This document shows positions 1 to 12,368 of a DNA stretch of 64,000 nucleotides, piece by piece. Within the stretch, counting starts at the first letter, position 1, and every line of letters starts with the position of its first letter. The DNA comes from Ulota crispa (taxonomy: Eukaryota > Streptophyta > Bryopsida > Orthotrichales > Orthotrichaceae), in contig OY987244.1 in the NCBI GenBank assembly GCA_963920765.1, positions 16,162,358 to 16,226,357 on the forward strand, read 5' to 3'. Below the pieces are notes generated by a model. The model saw nothing but the letters and a program-made list of their open reading frames with translations, did not search any database and was not told the origin of the DNA. The position numbers and the translations under genes were made by a program.

Positions 1-601
1 CAAAGCACCCTCTGTTGTCATTTCAGTTACGGTCAATGACGTATCTTGAGCAATGTTCTCGCCTAAGCCTTTTATCTAAACCGCTCTGATTTGATCAAAC
101 CGGCTTCACCTACTTGACGAAGCTTACCTGTTGCGACCTGCTCCTTTACGCTAAGCAAAGTTGCAACCGCTCTGTTCAGCTGAAGCTGCGCGCTCTGGTT
201 CGCAGGATACTTACTCTAAATCTGCCCTGCTCGGTTTACTCCAGCGTGGCGTTCCCCCTGCCAAGGATGGAACTTGCTCAGGGTCTTCCCCATAAAAGAA
301 AGGCCACACGTCATTTTCTCGTTCCAAAAGAAACCTCTCTAAAGATATACATGCAAAAGAAGTACATCACCCGTATAACTCCAAGCTTTGTACGCATGCA
401 TGATACATTCACTATAAAAACAGCCCAGTCACCACCTTAAACACTTGAAAATGATATGAATGAGAGGAGCACTATGCAATGGAGACATCCGTACGGTCAG
501 ATCTGTAAACCCGAATTCCCCATTTTGTGAAAGTCGAAGTCAAATCTGAGACCCTAAACAGCCCAGCCCCCCCCAAATCGACCCGGTCGTTAAAGGGTTA
601 A
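1..601. mobile_element. Right end of a TTAA-flanked element; rest outside the window
   Basis: The stretch ends in GGTCGTTAAAGGG followed by TTAA (598-601). The last ~120 bases, with a run of C and 'ATCGACC..GGTCGTTAAAGGGTTAA', resemble the right end of the element at 11406-12368. Its left end is not seen and probably lies before base 1. Short open frames here (such as 114-440) have no recognisable protein features. Confidence 0.5.
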
Positions 602-996
602 GCATTCTTTAAAATAAGAGTATCACATGACGTTTTCTCTCATGTTTAGATGCCTGCCAAAAGGAAAGGAGCCCAAGAACCATTGTCGAATTTGTATATA
701 TATAAATCTGACTAAGCTAGGAGCACTCACAAGCGTCAGTCTAAGGGTTTTGAACATGATGATCATCGATATACAGTTAGCAAATTATCCTATCCTATTA
801 GAAACAAAAAAATAATTGGATACTGTGAGAATAAGTTGTGAATTTTTAAAGAGCAAACTGCCATTGCAACCATAACCACTTTTAAGGTTTCATATTCACA
901 TGTTGTACATCCTTGTAATTACATCTATTCCTTTCCAAGGTGCTGGGAACCATTTCACTCCCGGTACCTTGAAAGTGGAGCAGTACACCAAATATT
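602..996 (-). repeat. Truncated copy of the GGTAGCAACACC MITE
   Basis: Between about 690 and 950 the minus strand resembles the MITE copies at 10978-11290 and 34771-35082. Shared stretches, read on the minus strand, are 'TACAAGGATGTACAACATGTG', 'TCACAACTTATTCTCACAGT' and 'CATGTTCAAAACCCTTA'. The conserved terminal GGTAGCAACACC is missing, so this copy is broken. Nothing coding is seen. Confidence 0.6.
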
Positions 997-1324
997 ACAT
1001 TTAGATTGCCCCATACTAATTACTCAACACTTCACACTATTTAAAAATTCAACAAGACTACAATAACTTTTGTCATCAATTACTATGATAAACAAGGGAG
1101 GAAGCAAGCAAAGGTTGGGCACAACAAGCGCCAAAGATAGAGAGTAAGGGAGCTGAAAGTTTAGACCAAACTAAGAATTATTATAACATAAAGAGAGTTG
1201 CTTGCGCATCCAGGTGGCACATGGTAAGTAATGAGATAACTTTGCCAAGGCAAGGCAATCAAATTGTCAAAAGGCAAGATAATTGTCCAAGGCAACATAA
1301 TTGTTAAGGCAACCTAAATGCACT
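997..1324 (+). mobile_element. MITE of the ACATTTAGATTGCCCC family
   Basis: It begins ACATTTAGATTGCCCCATAC and ends GGCAACCTAAATGCACTA, giving imperfect inverted ends of about 17 bases. The interior shares words such as GGGCACAACAAGCGCC with the opposite strand at 4640-4885. It sits just beyond the stop codon of the eS21 gene, on its 3' side. Related units form an array at 4640-5540. Confidence 0.6.
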
Positions 1325-1516
1325 ATTTAGTGTAGATTAAAACCAAACACGTCATCAAGTCTGATAAACAGAGAAACATCCCAAATATAGTGCTGGTCAA
1401 ACACGAAAGAAGCTAATTGCAAAAATGTTTGATCTTCAGCGAATGACCAGAAAACTGATCACGGAAAACATCAGATGACTGACACACTACTACGTACTGC
1501 GCCCTACTGAACACAG

Positions 1517-3323
1517 TTACTGCCCAATTTCAGCTTTCGTCTTGGCCCACAACCTGTCGAGAGCGCTGTCAGCATCCCCCTGCATAACACAATGCATAAC
1601 ACAAAGCCCAGCATGAGAACTAAGTCGGCAAAACTTGACATAATACAGCTCCAGAGTGAAAGTAGGCAGAACATACATACAGGCTCACCGGAAAAAAAAC
1701 AACCAAAACAACCATCAGGAAGAATAAGGGCCGCTTCACACTATGGCCAACCAAGTCGAGAGGCCATCAGATTGATTGTGGTCAAACTTTGTTAAATATT
1801 AAAATTGACAGCATCTCAATCATAGTTTGGGTCTCCATTTTTGCTAGACCCAAACTTTCCTTTGAGAGGCCATCATTTTGGATGATAAAGTGCTGCCATG
1901 TAGGCAGTTTGGTGGATGACAGACTTTGGACTCTAGTGCGAAGGGTCAAGAGGTCAAACTCTTGATTTCTTGCAATTTGATTTATGGAAACTGACGGCCT
2001 CTCGACCTTTCGCCATGGCCATAGTGTGAAGTGGCCCTAAGGTTATGTACGTATGATAGTACCAGTGTCGGACCCAAGCAAAGGGAGCACATGAATGAAT
2101 AAAACTCACGAGCACGGAGACAACGATAGAGAGGAGAGAGGAGACAACTATGTCGAATAATAACATACCTGAGCTCGAACAAATCCGCACAAAGCATACG
2201 TGGTGAACTGCCCTGTGTAAACGCCATTCTCATCGATGTGACCGACGTTCAACTGAACGGATGAAACATCCTTAGATGTGATCAACCTGTTGGTCGAAGA
2301 ACTGCAAAACACACAAGTATTTTTAAATTCATGCTTCCCCTAAAACGTCAAACACAAGTATCATGGTGCGTTATAACACATTATTATTCTGGAACTTCTT
2401 GTAGAATAATACTCCCTCTGTCCCTCTAAAAAGTTCCAAATCACACACATTTCTTGTACCACTAAAAAGCTCCCTTTTGCTGATCTTAAACGATGAGAAA
2501 GCATTTGTTATGGTCAATGATCTCATGGGGCCAAATTAAGTGATTAGAGAGCATTCCTCTCCTAGCAAGCTTAGCTTTGCCCATATGAGGTATAATTGGT
2601 GCTATTAATCTTTAAATCATTGATAATGAGGAGCTAGCAACATGCACAAATATGGTACTTTTTGCATGGAATTTAGGTGCCTGAAAGGCGACATCAAAGC
2701 TGGAGATTTTGCATACATTTGGTAGATGGTATATAGATTCTAGAATGCATGTGTCACTAGCACAAAGACTAAAAAACATAGTTAATCCTTTGCAAGGAAG
2801 CTTTTTGGACGTTTTTGGAGGGACAGAGGGAGTAATTTAGTGTGATAACGAGAGTACTCCAAACCCTACTGTTTTCAGAGAAACATATAGGATACGATGT
2901 TACAGAAGCATATACATTGAGTAGGTCTGCATGCACATATATACACCTGTAGCCTCCGGTCGTACAGAAAACCAACTCCGAGAGGAGAAAAACAAACAAA
3001 CAAATAAATAAAAAAACCTCAAGAAAACTATACCAGCTAATTTGTTTTTCCATCTAGAGTTGTCAACATCATCGTCTACCATATGCGAAGTTCGTTAGCA
3101 CAATTGCAAAAACACGCGAAAACATGGCATAGAGAACGAGAATACGGAGTGTTTGTTTGAAGCCCTAGAGCCATCTCACAGCGGAAGGCTTCGACAAAAA
3201 AAAAAAACAAAACCCCCGCTAAAACGCCTGACAGAACCTCAAGACACACGAAAAAGATGAAAATGAAGCGTACCACTTCCTGGGAATGTAGAGATCGACA
3301 TTGTCTCCTTCCTCGTTCTGCAT
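1517..3323 (-). CDS. RPS21: Small ribosomal subunit protein eS21 (RPS21)
   Basis: This is a structural protein of the cytosolic 40S ribosomal subunit. Three coding exons on the minus strand join cleanly: 3323-3274, 2301-2169 and 1579-1517. Donors are GTACGC and GTATGT; acceptors are TTTGCAG and TATGCAG. The product is 81 residues, the usual plant eS21 length of about 82. It starts [16 protein letters not shown] and continues with the family hallmarks [34 protein letters not shown] (split here only for description) and ends [20 protein letters not shown]. The ATG at 3321-3323 is the conserved family start. Both introns carry a MITE (2412-2832 and 1728-2037). The frame is unbroken and every splice phase fits, so the gene is probably functional. 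Confidence 0.95.
1728..2037. mobile_element. Tourist-like (PIF/Harbinger) MITE in eS21 intron 2
   Basis: The element is about 310 bp. It starts GGGCCGCTTCACACTATGG and ends CCATAGTGTGAAGTGGCCC, so the inverted ends match except for one base. TAA stands directly on both sides (1725-1727 and 2038-2040). A TAA/TTA 3-bp duplication with GGGCC ends is the known signature of Tourist elements. No transposase is encoded. Confidence 0.85.
2412..2832. mobile_element. Stowaway-like (Tc1/mariner) MITE in eS21 intron 1
   Basis: It starts CTCCCTCTGTCCCTCTAAAA and ends with the complement of CTCCCTCTGTCCCTCCAAAA. It is flanked by TA on each side (2410-2411 and 2833-2834). CTCCCTCYGT ends with a TA target duplication define Stowaway MITEs in plants. 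Its ~420 bp length is on the long side for the class. No coding capacity is seen. Confidence 0.85.
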
Positions 3324-3894
3324 GGTGGCGTTGTTGACAGCGTGCGAGAATCGTAAAGACCGCACGGGAGGAATCAAAGCGCTGGTGGATAGCGACGACG
3401 ACGTTGAGAGTTGAGACGGAGAAGAAGACCCGAAGAGCTCTGCAGCACCGAAATTAGGGTTTCTTCTTCCTCGTGTAGGGTTTCATGTTCCACTGACGTT
3501 CTCTTAGGGAGTCATGGGAACTCTCTTTGAGCGTCGCTTGAACCACGTTCGCCTCACTCTTATCAACCCATATTCGGGGGCTGTTCACCAGGGCTATTTT
3601 TTTTTGGCTTTCTGGTGCCAGATTGCACCCAAAAAAATAGTCTGGCTAAAAAGATGTCAAAAAATTGCCAAAAAACTTGGATGAAATCGAAAAGCTTCAA
3701 ATTTTAAAAAAACTGGATGAAATTGTCAAATTGTGGATGAAAACCAAATTATAGACATGTAATATGTATGAATGTGATATTTTCTATTCAATATGTGAAT
3801 GAATGTTGAAATTTGGAGCACCACTATAACATTTTAAATCACCACGTTCACACTTTTTTTTTAAATGAAAAGAAAAACCCTATTGTTCACATAT
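3324..3894 (-). promoter_or_regulatory. eS21 5' region, then repeat sequence
   Basis: Bases 3324-3560 are richer in G+C and lie directly upstream of the eS21 start on the minus strand. They should hold its 5' UTR and promoter; no core element could be placed with confidence. From about 3690 to 3870 the sequence is repetitive: its complement recurs at about 50850-51000 (shared words around TGTGATATTTTCTATTCAATATG). Confidence 0.4.
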
Positions 3895-4260
3895 AAGAGC
3901 ATCTCTTGCAGCATGTGAAAACAACCTTTTGCGTTCAACCTATAATGACTTCTCCGATTTGAGTCTCCAATAGCACTGTACTTGTCAATGTGCAAGAGCG
4001 GGGCCTTTCAGGCTTGGCCACTTTCACATCAAATTTGAGTTTTCTCCATGCCCCCTTCACGGTCCCTGTCAAGCACTGTTCACGCGTTGTTCACGCTGCA
4101 ATGCCAGATGTACCCTTGTGATTTGTTGCAACAGAGGCCCAGGCCCTCAAACTCTCTGGATTGCAAGGGAACTTCAAGCCATGTTGCACTACTTGCTGCT
4201 CCTGTCCCCTCCAAACCTAGTTTCCAGGTGCTTCTTTAAATGTGCTGCACAAGATGCTTT
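3895..4260. mobile_element. AAGAGCATCTC-type MITE, first of a tandem pair
   Basis: It starts AAGAGCATCTCTTGCAGCAT and ends with the complement of AAAGCATCTTGTGCAGCAC, an imperfect inverted repeat. It abuts the next element at 4260/4261. Elements starting (A)GAGCATCTC are a widespread non-autonomous type in plants. Superfamily not resolved because no clear target duplication was found. Confidence 0.55.
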
Positions 4261-4605
4261 AAGAGCATCTCTTGTAACCCTGCAAGGCTGCAAATGTCCC
4301 CTCCCCTCTAATTTTTGAATGATAAGCAATCAATTTTAGTGTGTGTCAACCTCTACATTTACCTTCCCCCTTCAATAAGCCATATTTGAAGGGGGCCTCT
4401 AAACCCTCTATATGCTATATTTTCTCTTGGAATAGCAAGTTGTCATAGCTTACTTTATTGCTTTTGGAAGTTCCTTGACTTGTGGTTGGTTAGCACTATA
4501 TTTAATGGCTTGCACTATTGGGGATACAAGTGGCCATCCCCTTTTAAATGGACATGGGACTTGCAAGGACCTCCCAGTGATTGCAGGGTTGCAAGAGATG
4601 TTCTT
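4261..4605. mobile_element. AAGAGCATCTC-type MITE, second of a tandem pair
   Basis: Its left end AAGAGCATCTCTTGTAACCC and the complement of its right end, AAGAACATCTCTTGCAACCC, agree at all but two of 20 positions, and the match goes on into CTGCAA. The short open frames at 4048-4318 fall across this and the preceding element and are not considered genes. Confidence 0.65.
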
Positions 4606-4639
4606 AACAATTGGGTTATCCTACCTTGACTAAGTTACC

Positions 4640-5540
4640 TCATGACTCACCTTTGGCCACCTGGAGAGGCGTGCTACTCTCTTGATGTTAAAGTAATTCT
4701 TTGTTATGTGTAAAGTTTTAGCTTCCTTGTTCCTTGGCTTTGACGCTTGTTGTTGCGCCCAAAATTTGCTTGCTTCCTTCGTTGTTCACCACAATAATTA
4801 TAGACAAAAGTTACTATAACCTTAATAAATGTTTAAATAGTGTGAAATGTTGAGAAATTAGTATGGGGCAATCTAAATGCACTATTTGGTGTACACTAAA
4901 ATAGAGCATTTAGGTTGCCCCATACTAATTTTTCAACATATTACATTACATAAATACTTACTAGTGTTTTAGTAATTTTCATCAAGAATCTTTGCAATAA
5001 ATAATTTCTTAAAGGGCTTGGAGATAACAATGAAGATTTGAAAAAAATTGATTCACAGCATGTACGTCATAAACTAGGTAAATTCCTAACATATAAAGAA
5101 TTGCATGTGCCTCCAACTGGCTAAGCAATGATTTACAAGGTAATTTTCCAAGATAAGGCAACCTAATTGTCAAGGCAATCTAAATGCACTATTTAATGAA
5201 CACTTAATAGTGCATTTAGATTGCCCCACACTAATTTCTCAACATTTTACACTACATAAGTACTTATTGATATTACAATAATTTTCATCAATAATTGCTA
5301 CAATAAAAAATAAAAATAAAAAACTATAATAAGGATTTGGCAATAGCGGCAACATTGCAGAAAAAAAACTAGCAATGTCAAGACCCTAAATCATGTGAAA
5401 TCCTATTATTTAGAGAGTTGCATGCACCTTCAAGTGGCCAAAAAATGAGTTGTGAGACAACTTTTTAGGATAAGGCAACCTAGTTGTTAAGACAACCTAG
5501 TTGTTAAGGCAACCAATTTGTATTATTTAGTGTAGTGACC
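4640..5540. repeat. Head-to-head and tandem array of TTTAGATTGCCCC MITEs
   Basis: Three partly degenerate units lie together. One is inverted and ends near 4885 in GGGGCAATCTAAATGCAC. A second runs about 4905-5191. A third runs about 5211-5537. Units begin GCATTTAGRTTGCCCCA and end GGCAAYCTAAATGCAC. The first two meet head to head across 4869-4920. A single related copy is at 997-1324. Confidence 0.6.
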
Positions 5541-8500
5541 GAGGGTTGACTAAAGTATTTAGAGCATTGTGATTGGAGGAGAAGGTGATGGTTCAAGTTC
5601 ACTTTACACTAGCCTCAAAATTGAAAAATGTCAAAGGTTAATAATGGATGATAAAATGACATGGAATCCTACATGTCATAAAATGAGTAAGGTTTCATGA
5701 TTACTTGGATCTTGTGTTCATATACTTTCAAGAGATTATGTGACTAGATTTTCAAGGTAACCAGGCCATCTAATTTTTTCTTGATTTTTTAATCTTTATC
5801 AAGCTTTAATTATTTTAACTATTAAGAGTCATGTTTTACCACTACAAGAATAACTGTCCAAATTGACTAAATGTGTCCAAAATGACAAAAAATTGTCCAT
5901 ATTGATAAAAAAATGTATGAACCAACACATCCAAATCTACAAAAATGTCCAAATTGACACTATTCCCTTGTAGTGTAATATTGTTTTATTGCTATGTTCA
6001 TGAGTTTTTTTTGTGTGCTATAAACATGATATTCATTATTTGAGATGTTGTTTTATTAGACAAAATGCAATTTGGTTGCTAGAATTTTTGATATATAACA
6101 CATTATTCAAAATGTACGGAAGTGTATATTGTAACAAGTGAATTTTATTTAATATCATGTTTTCATACAACTAACTCCATTGTAAAATCACACCAAAACA
6201 ATACTACTACTAAAATCACAAGGCCTTCTTCAATATCACATCTTCCCCTCTCTAATACCACATCTATAGTCTTTGTGATATTATCACATAAATATGATTT
6301 GAAGAATAACTAATTTTTTGATTGCATTCTATCTAACATACAAAAATCCTATTAAAATTCTAATGGTGAATGCGTAGCTAAGCAAGCGCCAACTACTAGT
6401 TCCATTATAAAAAGACATCTAAACAACAAAATGATTGTTATTTTGTATTTTTCACTTTGTACTATTGGCTAAATTTTTAATAATAAAATTTTATACTCTT
6501 CTTTGTCACAAGTCTCCTCTTTTGTTTCTTAGCATCCAATTTCTTAAAATTGTCCTAAAAGATGAAACAAAAGGAAAGAGGAGAGAGTAAAATAGAGATA
6601 ACCAAGAAAAGAGAAGAATAATGGTCAAATTTCTAAGGACCAATTTGACTTCACTTTACACTATTGGATGTGATCAATGGATGAGAAAATTGGTTCTTGG
6701 TCACTACTCAAGAGCCATGACCAATAAATATACTTGGATTGGCTCTTAGTCATTAGTGTAAAGAGGCCCTTAGTAATACAATAAACTCTATTATACCAAC
6801 TCAATCACTATTTGGTGTTGATCAAATTTTCAAATTTAGTTTTTCTTTATTGACCAAATATTTAAGGTCCAAACTCTATCATATATTAGAATTGAATAAT
6901 ACTGGTATAAGACAAGATTAGCAAAACATTAAAAGTTCTTTGGCATATAGTATTTGAAGGACGTGCAAATTAAACTTTGGAACACATGAGTTCCCTTTAA
7001 TGGACACAAAATCTCAATGGTTGACTTGGGATTTTTCTTTGCATTCTTACAAATCTTTGCTACCTTTGAAAGTGAGTGTTTTGGACTATTTGTTGGGCTT
7101 TTTTATTTATAGGATTTGAACTTTTTGGCTTTTAAGTTGCACCTTTGCATTTCTAGTTTGTATCTAGAGCCTGGAAGAACTCAAACACCCTTGGACAGCT
7201 TAGCAAGTTCTTCTCAATATTCACATCCATTTACTTTTCAACACTTGTATACATTTAACAAACTTCATTCAAATTTGAAACATTAGGCAAGATTTGGTTG
7301 CTTTTCATAACTTTTTGATTGTAAATGGTGTGAAGCTCCAGTATCTTAAGGAAAAATGCAATAATAAGTTCAAAGCCAATCTTAGTGGACTTCATGAAAT
7401 GGTTATAAGTTTATACATTTGGTGTAAACTACACGATTCAATTCTTAGTTGTAAGTTTATATTCAAATTCTCAGTGTCTCTATTTTATGTATAAATTATT
7501 TAAGTGATACTAGAACATCTTGTTTTTTGAAAAACCTTGTACTATGCCTGAGATAGAAACGATAAATTGCTGAATTTATGACATTTCAATTATACAACTA
7601 CTTTGGGGTTGTTCTAGTTTGTCATGTTTAAAAGGGACCAAAACTTGTTGTAAGTCCTTTTGAATTCTTGCAATTTGATTATATTTCATGGCTAGTGATT
7701 GTTACAAATATCCCAATAAATCTCGTGCTATAAACAAGGCATTTTTCTTATGAATTTTTTCATATATTTTTAAATTTAGAAATTGGGATTGAATATATGT
7801 ATACTTTTCTGATGTAATTTACCTTAGTATTGATCGATTCATTCAAAGTCTTCACAAAATCTTTTTCTGCATACAATAAGGATGGAAAGGAACCATTGGA
7901 TTAGATTTAGTGAAGGGCTTAAAGAAAATTAAAAATTTGAAAATTGGGCAATTTTGACGAACTTACTAAAAAAAAGCTGCAACATGCCAAATATCTTTAA
8001 TGTTGGAAAGAATTCTTACATTTCAAAGACTATAGAGATGTTCAGCATTTCAAGGATCAACCATTAAAAATTCAAAATCTTGCCCTTCAAGAATAACCCC
8101 AAAATTTATTGAGGTTTTTCTGATTAAGAAGGGATAATTTCATAAACGCAAATTCTTTGTTACCCAATCCGAGCTTCACAAGTTGTTGATAAAAAAAATT
8201 CTATGAAGACTTTGAAGTAATTGCAACAAAAATTTAATTGATCAAAGAAAATCAACTCAAATATTTGAGTTAATTTATCTTTTTAATGTCTTTAAATAAG
8301 TGGATTTTTTTTATAGAAAAAACAAATAAATCCTTTATATTAAACACTCAAATTCTAGGGGACAAATAAATCCATATACATTTCATATACATAGATTTTT
8401 TCTCATCCATTCAAATGTCTTATAGTATTTGTATTAGTTTGTTACAATGATAAAAGAAGAATTTCAGATATTCTTTCCTACAAATATCATAATGCACCTT

Positions 8501-9997
8501 TAAATTTTAGAACAAAGAACCACCTTCGGATCTTGTACAATAAAGAATCTTTGTTATGGTGTACATATGGCATTAATCATTAAAAGAAATTTGAGCAACT
8601 ATCTTGCAACATCATTGAGAAGTTTGGCATGGCTTTCATTTTTAATTTCTAATGATGATGATTGTGAACAATGTAAAAAGTTTCTTGCTAATTTTCAATT
8701 ACACTTTTTTTTTTACTCCAAGTGCTTTAGGAGTAAAGATTTAGTATAGGTGTATTTTGACAAGATTAGATAGTTTTCTAGCTTATAAGTTAATCAACCT
8801 ATAAGAATTTTAAATGTTTACAAAGTCTAAATTTAGACTTAAAAATAGTGTCCAAATTGATAGGCCCTAAATTGATCAAAAAATGTCCAAATTGACAATA
8901 TTCCCTTGTAATGATAGGAAAAAACATGTACTAAAAGAATTTTGAGCAAAATTTCATGCTTGATTAGAAGTAATTGCATTGACCAATTGTTTTTGAAATC
9001 AAAATTTTTGAAGACCCAGAATTCTTGTGCTTCTTGCAAAACAATTGTCAAAACACCATTTTAATTTTTGATTTTGTTGTTTTTTAGTACACTCCTATGC
9101 AAGACTTCTTAACCTCAATTGTCAATTTCTCAACTCTATTGGTCCTTACAAGCATAGAAGTTTGCTTTAAAGCAATAGAAATTATGAAACTTGCAAATAA
9201 CAAACAACATTGTAATAGAAACTTGTTTAAGTCTTCCAATCATAAACCCTACATGAAAGTTCATTTTAGAACCCTACTTTTTCATGGCTTATACCAAAAC
9301 TACCCAGTAAGAAAGTAGAACACGGGCATAAGGTAAGTGTCCACTTGGGGTATCACTTTTTGGACATACTAATTAGGTTATTTTTGTTTAAAACTTCCAA
9401 AGTTTGTCTAATTTGTTCATTTTGATCAAGTAAAAAGACCCTAAAATGGGAAAAAATAAACTGTGCGCCTCAATGGAATCAAGATGTATATGTCTAGAGA
9501 ATTTTATTAAATTCTTTAAGTCTTTTGGATCCATTCATAGGTGTCAAAAAAAATCTTGAATTTTGGGATTTGCAAGCATTGGAGAGCACAATTTATTAAT
9601 TTTTTTATTGACAAAATAAATTATTTTGTACTCTACACAATTAAATGTAGGTCATATTCAAAAATGAGATTAAAATAAAATTATTTGATATTCCAAATGC
9701 TTGTTTTTGGGGATTTTAGGTAAGTAAGATAGAGCTTAGTTTTTCAACTAAAAAACCAAATAAAATTACTTAAAAATATTTGGTTGTAATCAAACTTTTT
9801 TTCTTGATACACTATAAGTGTAGAGAACTAAAACCACATTTGGTGAAGTCTTATTTTATTCTAATTAATAACTAGATGTGTTTGACACACCAACACATAG
9901 TGAAATTGTAGGTAAGATAGCTTTTTTGGGTACCCCAATTGGACCCTCACCACATAGGAAACAAGGACATAAGCAAAGCTCCCATACTATAAAATAA
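5541..9997. other. AT-rich spacer with small MITE remnants, no gene seen
   Basis: Apart from the CACTA-like MITE at 5840-5975 and its relic near 8838-8925, this stretch shows no protein-like frame. A possible Tourist-type end (AGTGTAAAGAGGCCCTTA) is near 6755-6775. Open frames here are short, AT-driven and without recognisable motifs. Confidence 0.5.
5840..5975. mobile_element. 136-bp CACTA-like mini-element
   Basis: It starts CACTACAAGAATAACTGTCC and ends with the complement of CACTACAAGGGAATAGTGTC. CACTACAAG is the canonical end of plant En/Spm (CACTA) elements. The body is made of repeats of GTCCAAATTGAC-like words. The flanks TAC and TAA agree at two of three bases, so the target duplication has decayed or is chance. 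A fragment with the same words is at about 8838-8925. Confidence 0.65.
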
Positions 9998-10317
9998 AGA
10001 AAAAAACTCCATGGATACCCCTCAAGTTTGTAGTATTTATAAAAATGCCCCTAGTTTTTCAGAAATTGCACAAATGCCTTCAAATTGTAATTTTCAAATG
10101 TTTTTTCTATTGTGCACATTACATCCTTCTCCCTTTGGGCACACGTCTCTTTTTTCCTACATTTGTGCATTTTGGGAGAAGGAAATATAGTGCACAATAG
10201 AACTAATGCCTAAAAATTACAATCCAAGGATATTTGTGCATTTAAAAAAAAAAAAAAAAAACCACAGACACCTATACAAATATCACAAACTTTGAGGGTA
10301 TTTGTCAAATTTTCCCT
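9998..10317. mobile_element. Foldback MITE, 'GGATACCCCTGAAGTTTG' family, copy 1
   Basis: The left part carries ATGGATACCCCTCAAGTTTG and the right part the complement-like CAAACTTTGAGGGTATTTG, ending in AAATTTTCCCT. Most of the ~320 bp is a degenerate inverted repeat around a centre near 10160. It contains a run of about 18 A at 10243-10260. Confidence 0.65.
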
Positions 10318-10430
10318 AAAATAAAATGTGAACAAAGCTACCATACAAAAACCCTTGAATGCCCAAGACAGAAGAATTTGATGTTTTTAACATTGAAATT
10401 TGATATTGTGGGCATTTGGGGATAAAATAA

Positions 10431-10753
10431 AGAGAAAATTTCATGGATACCCTTGAAGTTTGCAGTATTTACAAAGATACCCTTGCTTTTCCAAAAATTG
10501 CACAAATATCCTTGGTTCAAAAACTTTAGACATTTGTTTTGTTGTACACGCCACTTCCCTCCTTCCTTTGTGCGCACATTGTTTGCATTTGTTTCATTAC
10601 ATTCCCTTTATCAACATTGGTCATGAAAGAAATATAAGCACAACAAATAAATGCCTAAAATTTATGGACTCAAGGTATTTGTGCAATTTTTGAAAAAGCA
10701 GGGGTATCTATGGAAATACTGCAAACTTCAATGGTATCCATAATATTTTCTCT
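10431..10753. mobile_element. Foldback MITE, 'GGATACCCCTGAAGTTTG' family, copy 2
   Basis: It begins AGAGAAAATTTCATGGATAC and ends GTATCCATAATATTTTCTCT. The arms pair over most of the ~323 bp, for example CAAAGATACCCTTGC against GCAGGGGTATCTATGG. The open frames 10338-10577 and 10460-10693 are products of this palindrome, not genes. Confidence 0.75.
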
Positions 10754-10762
10754 AAATAAATG

Positions 10763-10862
10763 CTTGAAAATTAAAATATGAGGATATTTGTGTGTTTAAA
10801 AAAAAGCCACAGACATCTATACAAATATCACAAACTTCAAGGGTATCTATCAAATTTTCCTA
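10763..10862. repeat. Half copy of the 'GGATACCCC' foldback MITE
   Basis: About 100 bp match the right half of copy 1 (9998-10317): ATATGAGGATATTTGTG, an A-run, CCACAGACATCTATACAAAT and ATCAAATTTTCC. The left half is missing. Confidence 0.6.
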
Positions 10863-10977
10863 AAAATAAAACGTGAACAAAGCTACCATACAAAAACCCC
10901 TAAATTGCTCAAGACACCAAAATTTGATGTTTTTAACCCTAAAATTTGATACCATGGGCACTTATGAGATAGACTAA

Positions 10978-11290
10978 GGTAGCAACACCCATAACCATCA
11001 TTTGTACCCATAACCATCACCTCTAAAATCTTGGAAAATTTGTGGAAGTGAATAGATGTAATTACAAGGATATACAACATGTGAACATGAAACCTTATTG
11101 TTGGTTATGGGTGCAATTGCAGTCAACTCTTTAAAAATTCACAACTTATTCTCACAGTATCCAAATAATACATTTGAAAGTGCAAATTCATCATGTTTCT
11201 CTTGCTAATAGGATCTTATAATTTGCTAGATGTTTATCAATAACCATCATGTTCAAAACCCTTAATTTGACGGTTATGGGTGTTGCTACC
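10978..11290. mobile_element. GGTAGCAACACC MITE, copy 1
   Basis: It starts GGTAGCAACACCCATAACC and ends with its complement GGTTATGGGTGTTGCTACC. It is closely matched by the copy at 34771-35082. Flanks are TAA on the left and TTA on the right, so a target duplication is not clear. Confidence 0.75.
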
Positions 11291-11405
11291 TTAAAAGGTG
11301 CACAAAGCAACCATTCAAGAAAGTAAAACCGTAAAAAAGGGTCGCCTCTCTTTCTAGACCCGCATTTGCAATAAATGCAAAAAGAAAATGCAAAAAAAGG
11401 TAGTA

Positions 11406-12368
11406 TTAACCCATTAAGGACTAGTCGACCAGTTCTTGGTCGAGTTTGACTCTTTTTAGTTTGTAGAGAGAGCATGTTAAGGAATTTGATGATGTGGCAA
11501 AGGGGATGGGTCTGGGGAATTGGAAAGTGAAGAGTTTAGGACAATAACCATGCCAATCTGAGGTGGCATGTGGCTAGAGGGTTAAAAAAACTAAAAGAGT
11601 ACCTGCTGAAAATACACCAATAAATGCAAAAATATGGCCATAACAACTAAAGAGTGAGCATAATTCATGATGCATAACACTAAATAGGGGGTTTTAAATA
11701 TGTTGTTCACATGCAATTTTGTTCACATGAATGAAATTGGTGAACAAGTTAGTCAAGCCACCGTTCATGTCTTCGCGATCACCCATTCAAATATCCAAAT
11801 TATAGTGAACTACTCACCACCCTTTCAACTCTGTCCACAATCACTAATTCCGTACGGATCCCTTAAACTCCACATCATTGCTTCTAATCTAGAACCCTTC
11901 GTTTCCACAATTGTCCGCTTCTAATCAAGATCTCTTCAGCTATACCATTGTAGCTTCTCGCGCATCGCGATTCCTTGAATGACCTTGACTTGGCAATCAA
12001 TTGTGCATCCAAATTGTCTAAAGGCCCGGAGCAAGAGCCGAGAGGCAAGCAATAACACAAATAGGCTGAGCGACAGGAACACAATCGAAGTTAACGAGAA
12101 AGGCAAGGAGGGAGAGGCTTCACGTCGTTCATACGTGAACAAGCTATGAGGACCTCTTGAAGGTCCTCATGGCTTGTTCATGTTTGTGACTTCACATTCA
12201 CCATGAACAAAAACTTGTACACGACCATTTGTTCATTATTTTTTTGAGATATCTGAAACTTCCATCTGTACAGTCACATCTGTAATAGACATCTGTAAAA
12301 TGTCCCCCTAAATGGAAATACAGAAGATTGCCCACCCCCAGAATCGACCACGGTCGTTAAAGGGTTAA
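11406..12368. mobile_element. TTAA-flanked (piggyBac-like) element with a nested MITE
   Basis: TTAA stands at 11406-11409 and 12365-12368. The left end is CCCATTAAGGACTAGTCGAC; the complement of the right end is CCCTTTAACGACCGTGGTCG. The internal stretch about 11686-12260 has its own ends (AGGGGGTTTTAAATATG, and the complement of TTTGAGATATCTGAAAC) like those at 51853-52036, so it may be nested. An alternative right end at 11582-11585 (GAGGGTTAA) would give a 180-bp element. The right end resembles that at 480-601. Confidence 0.55.
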
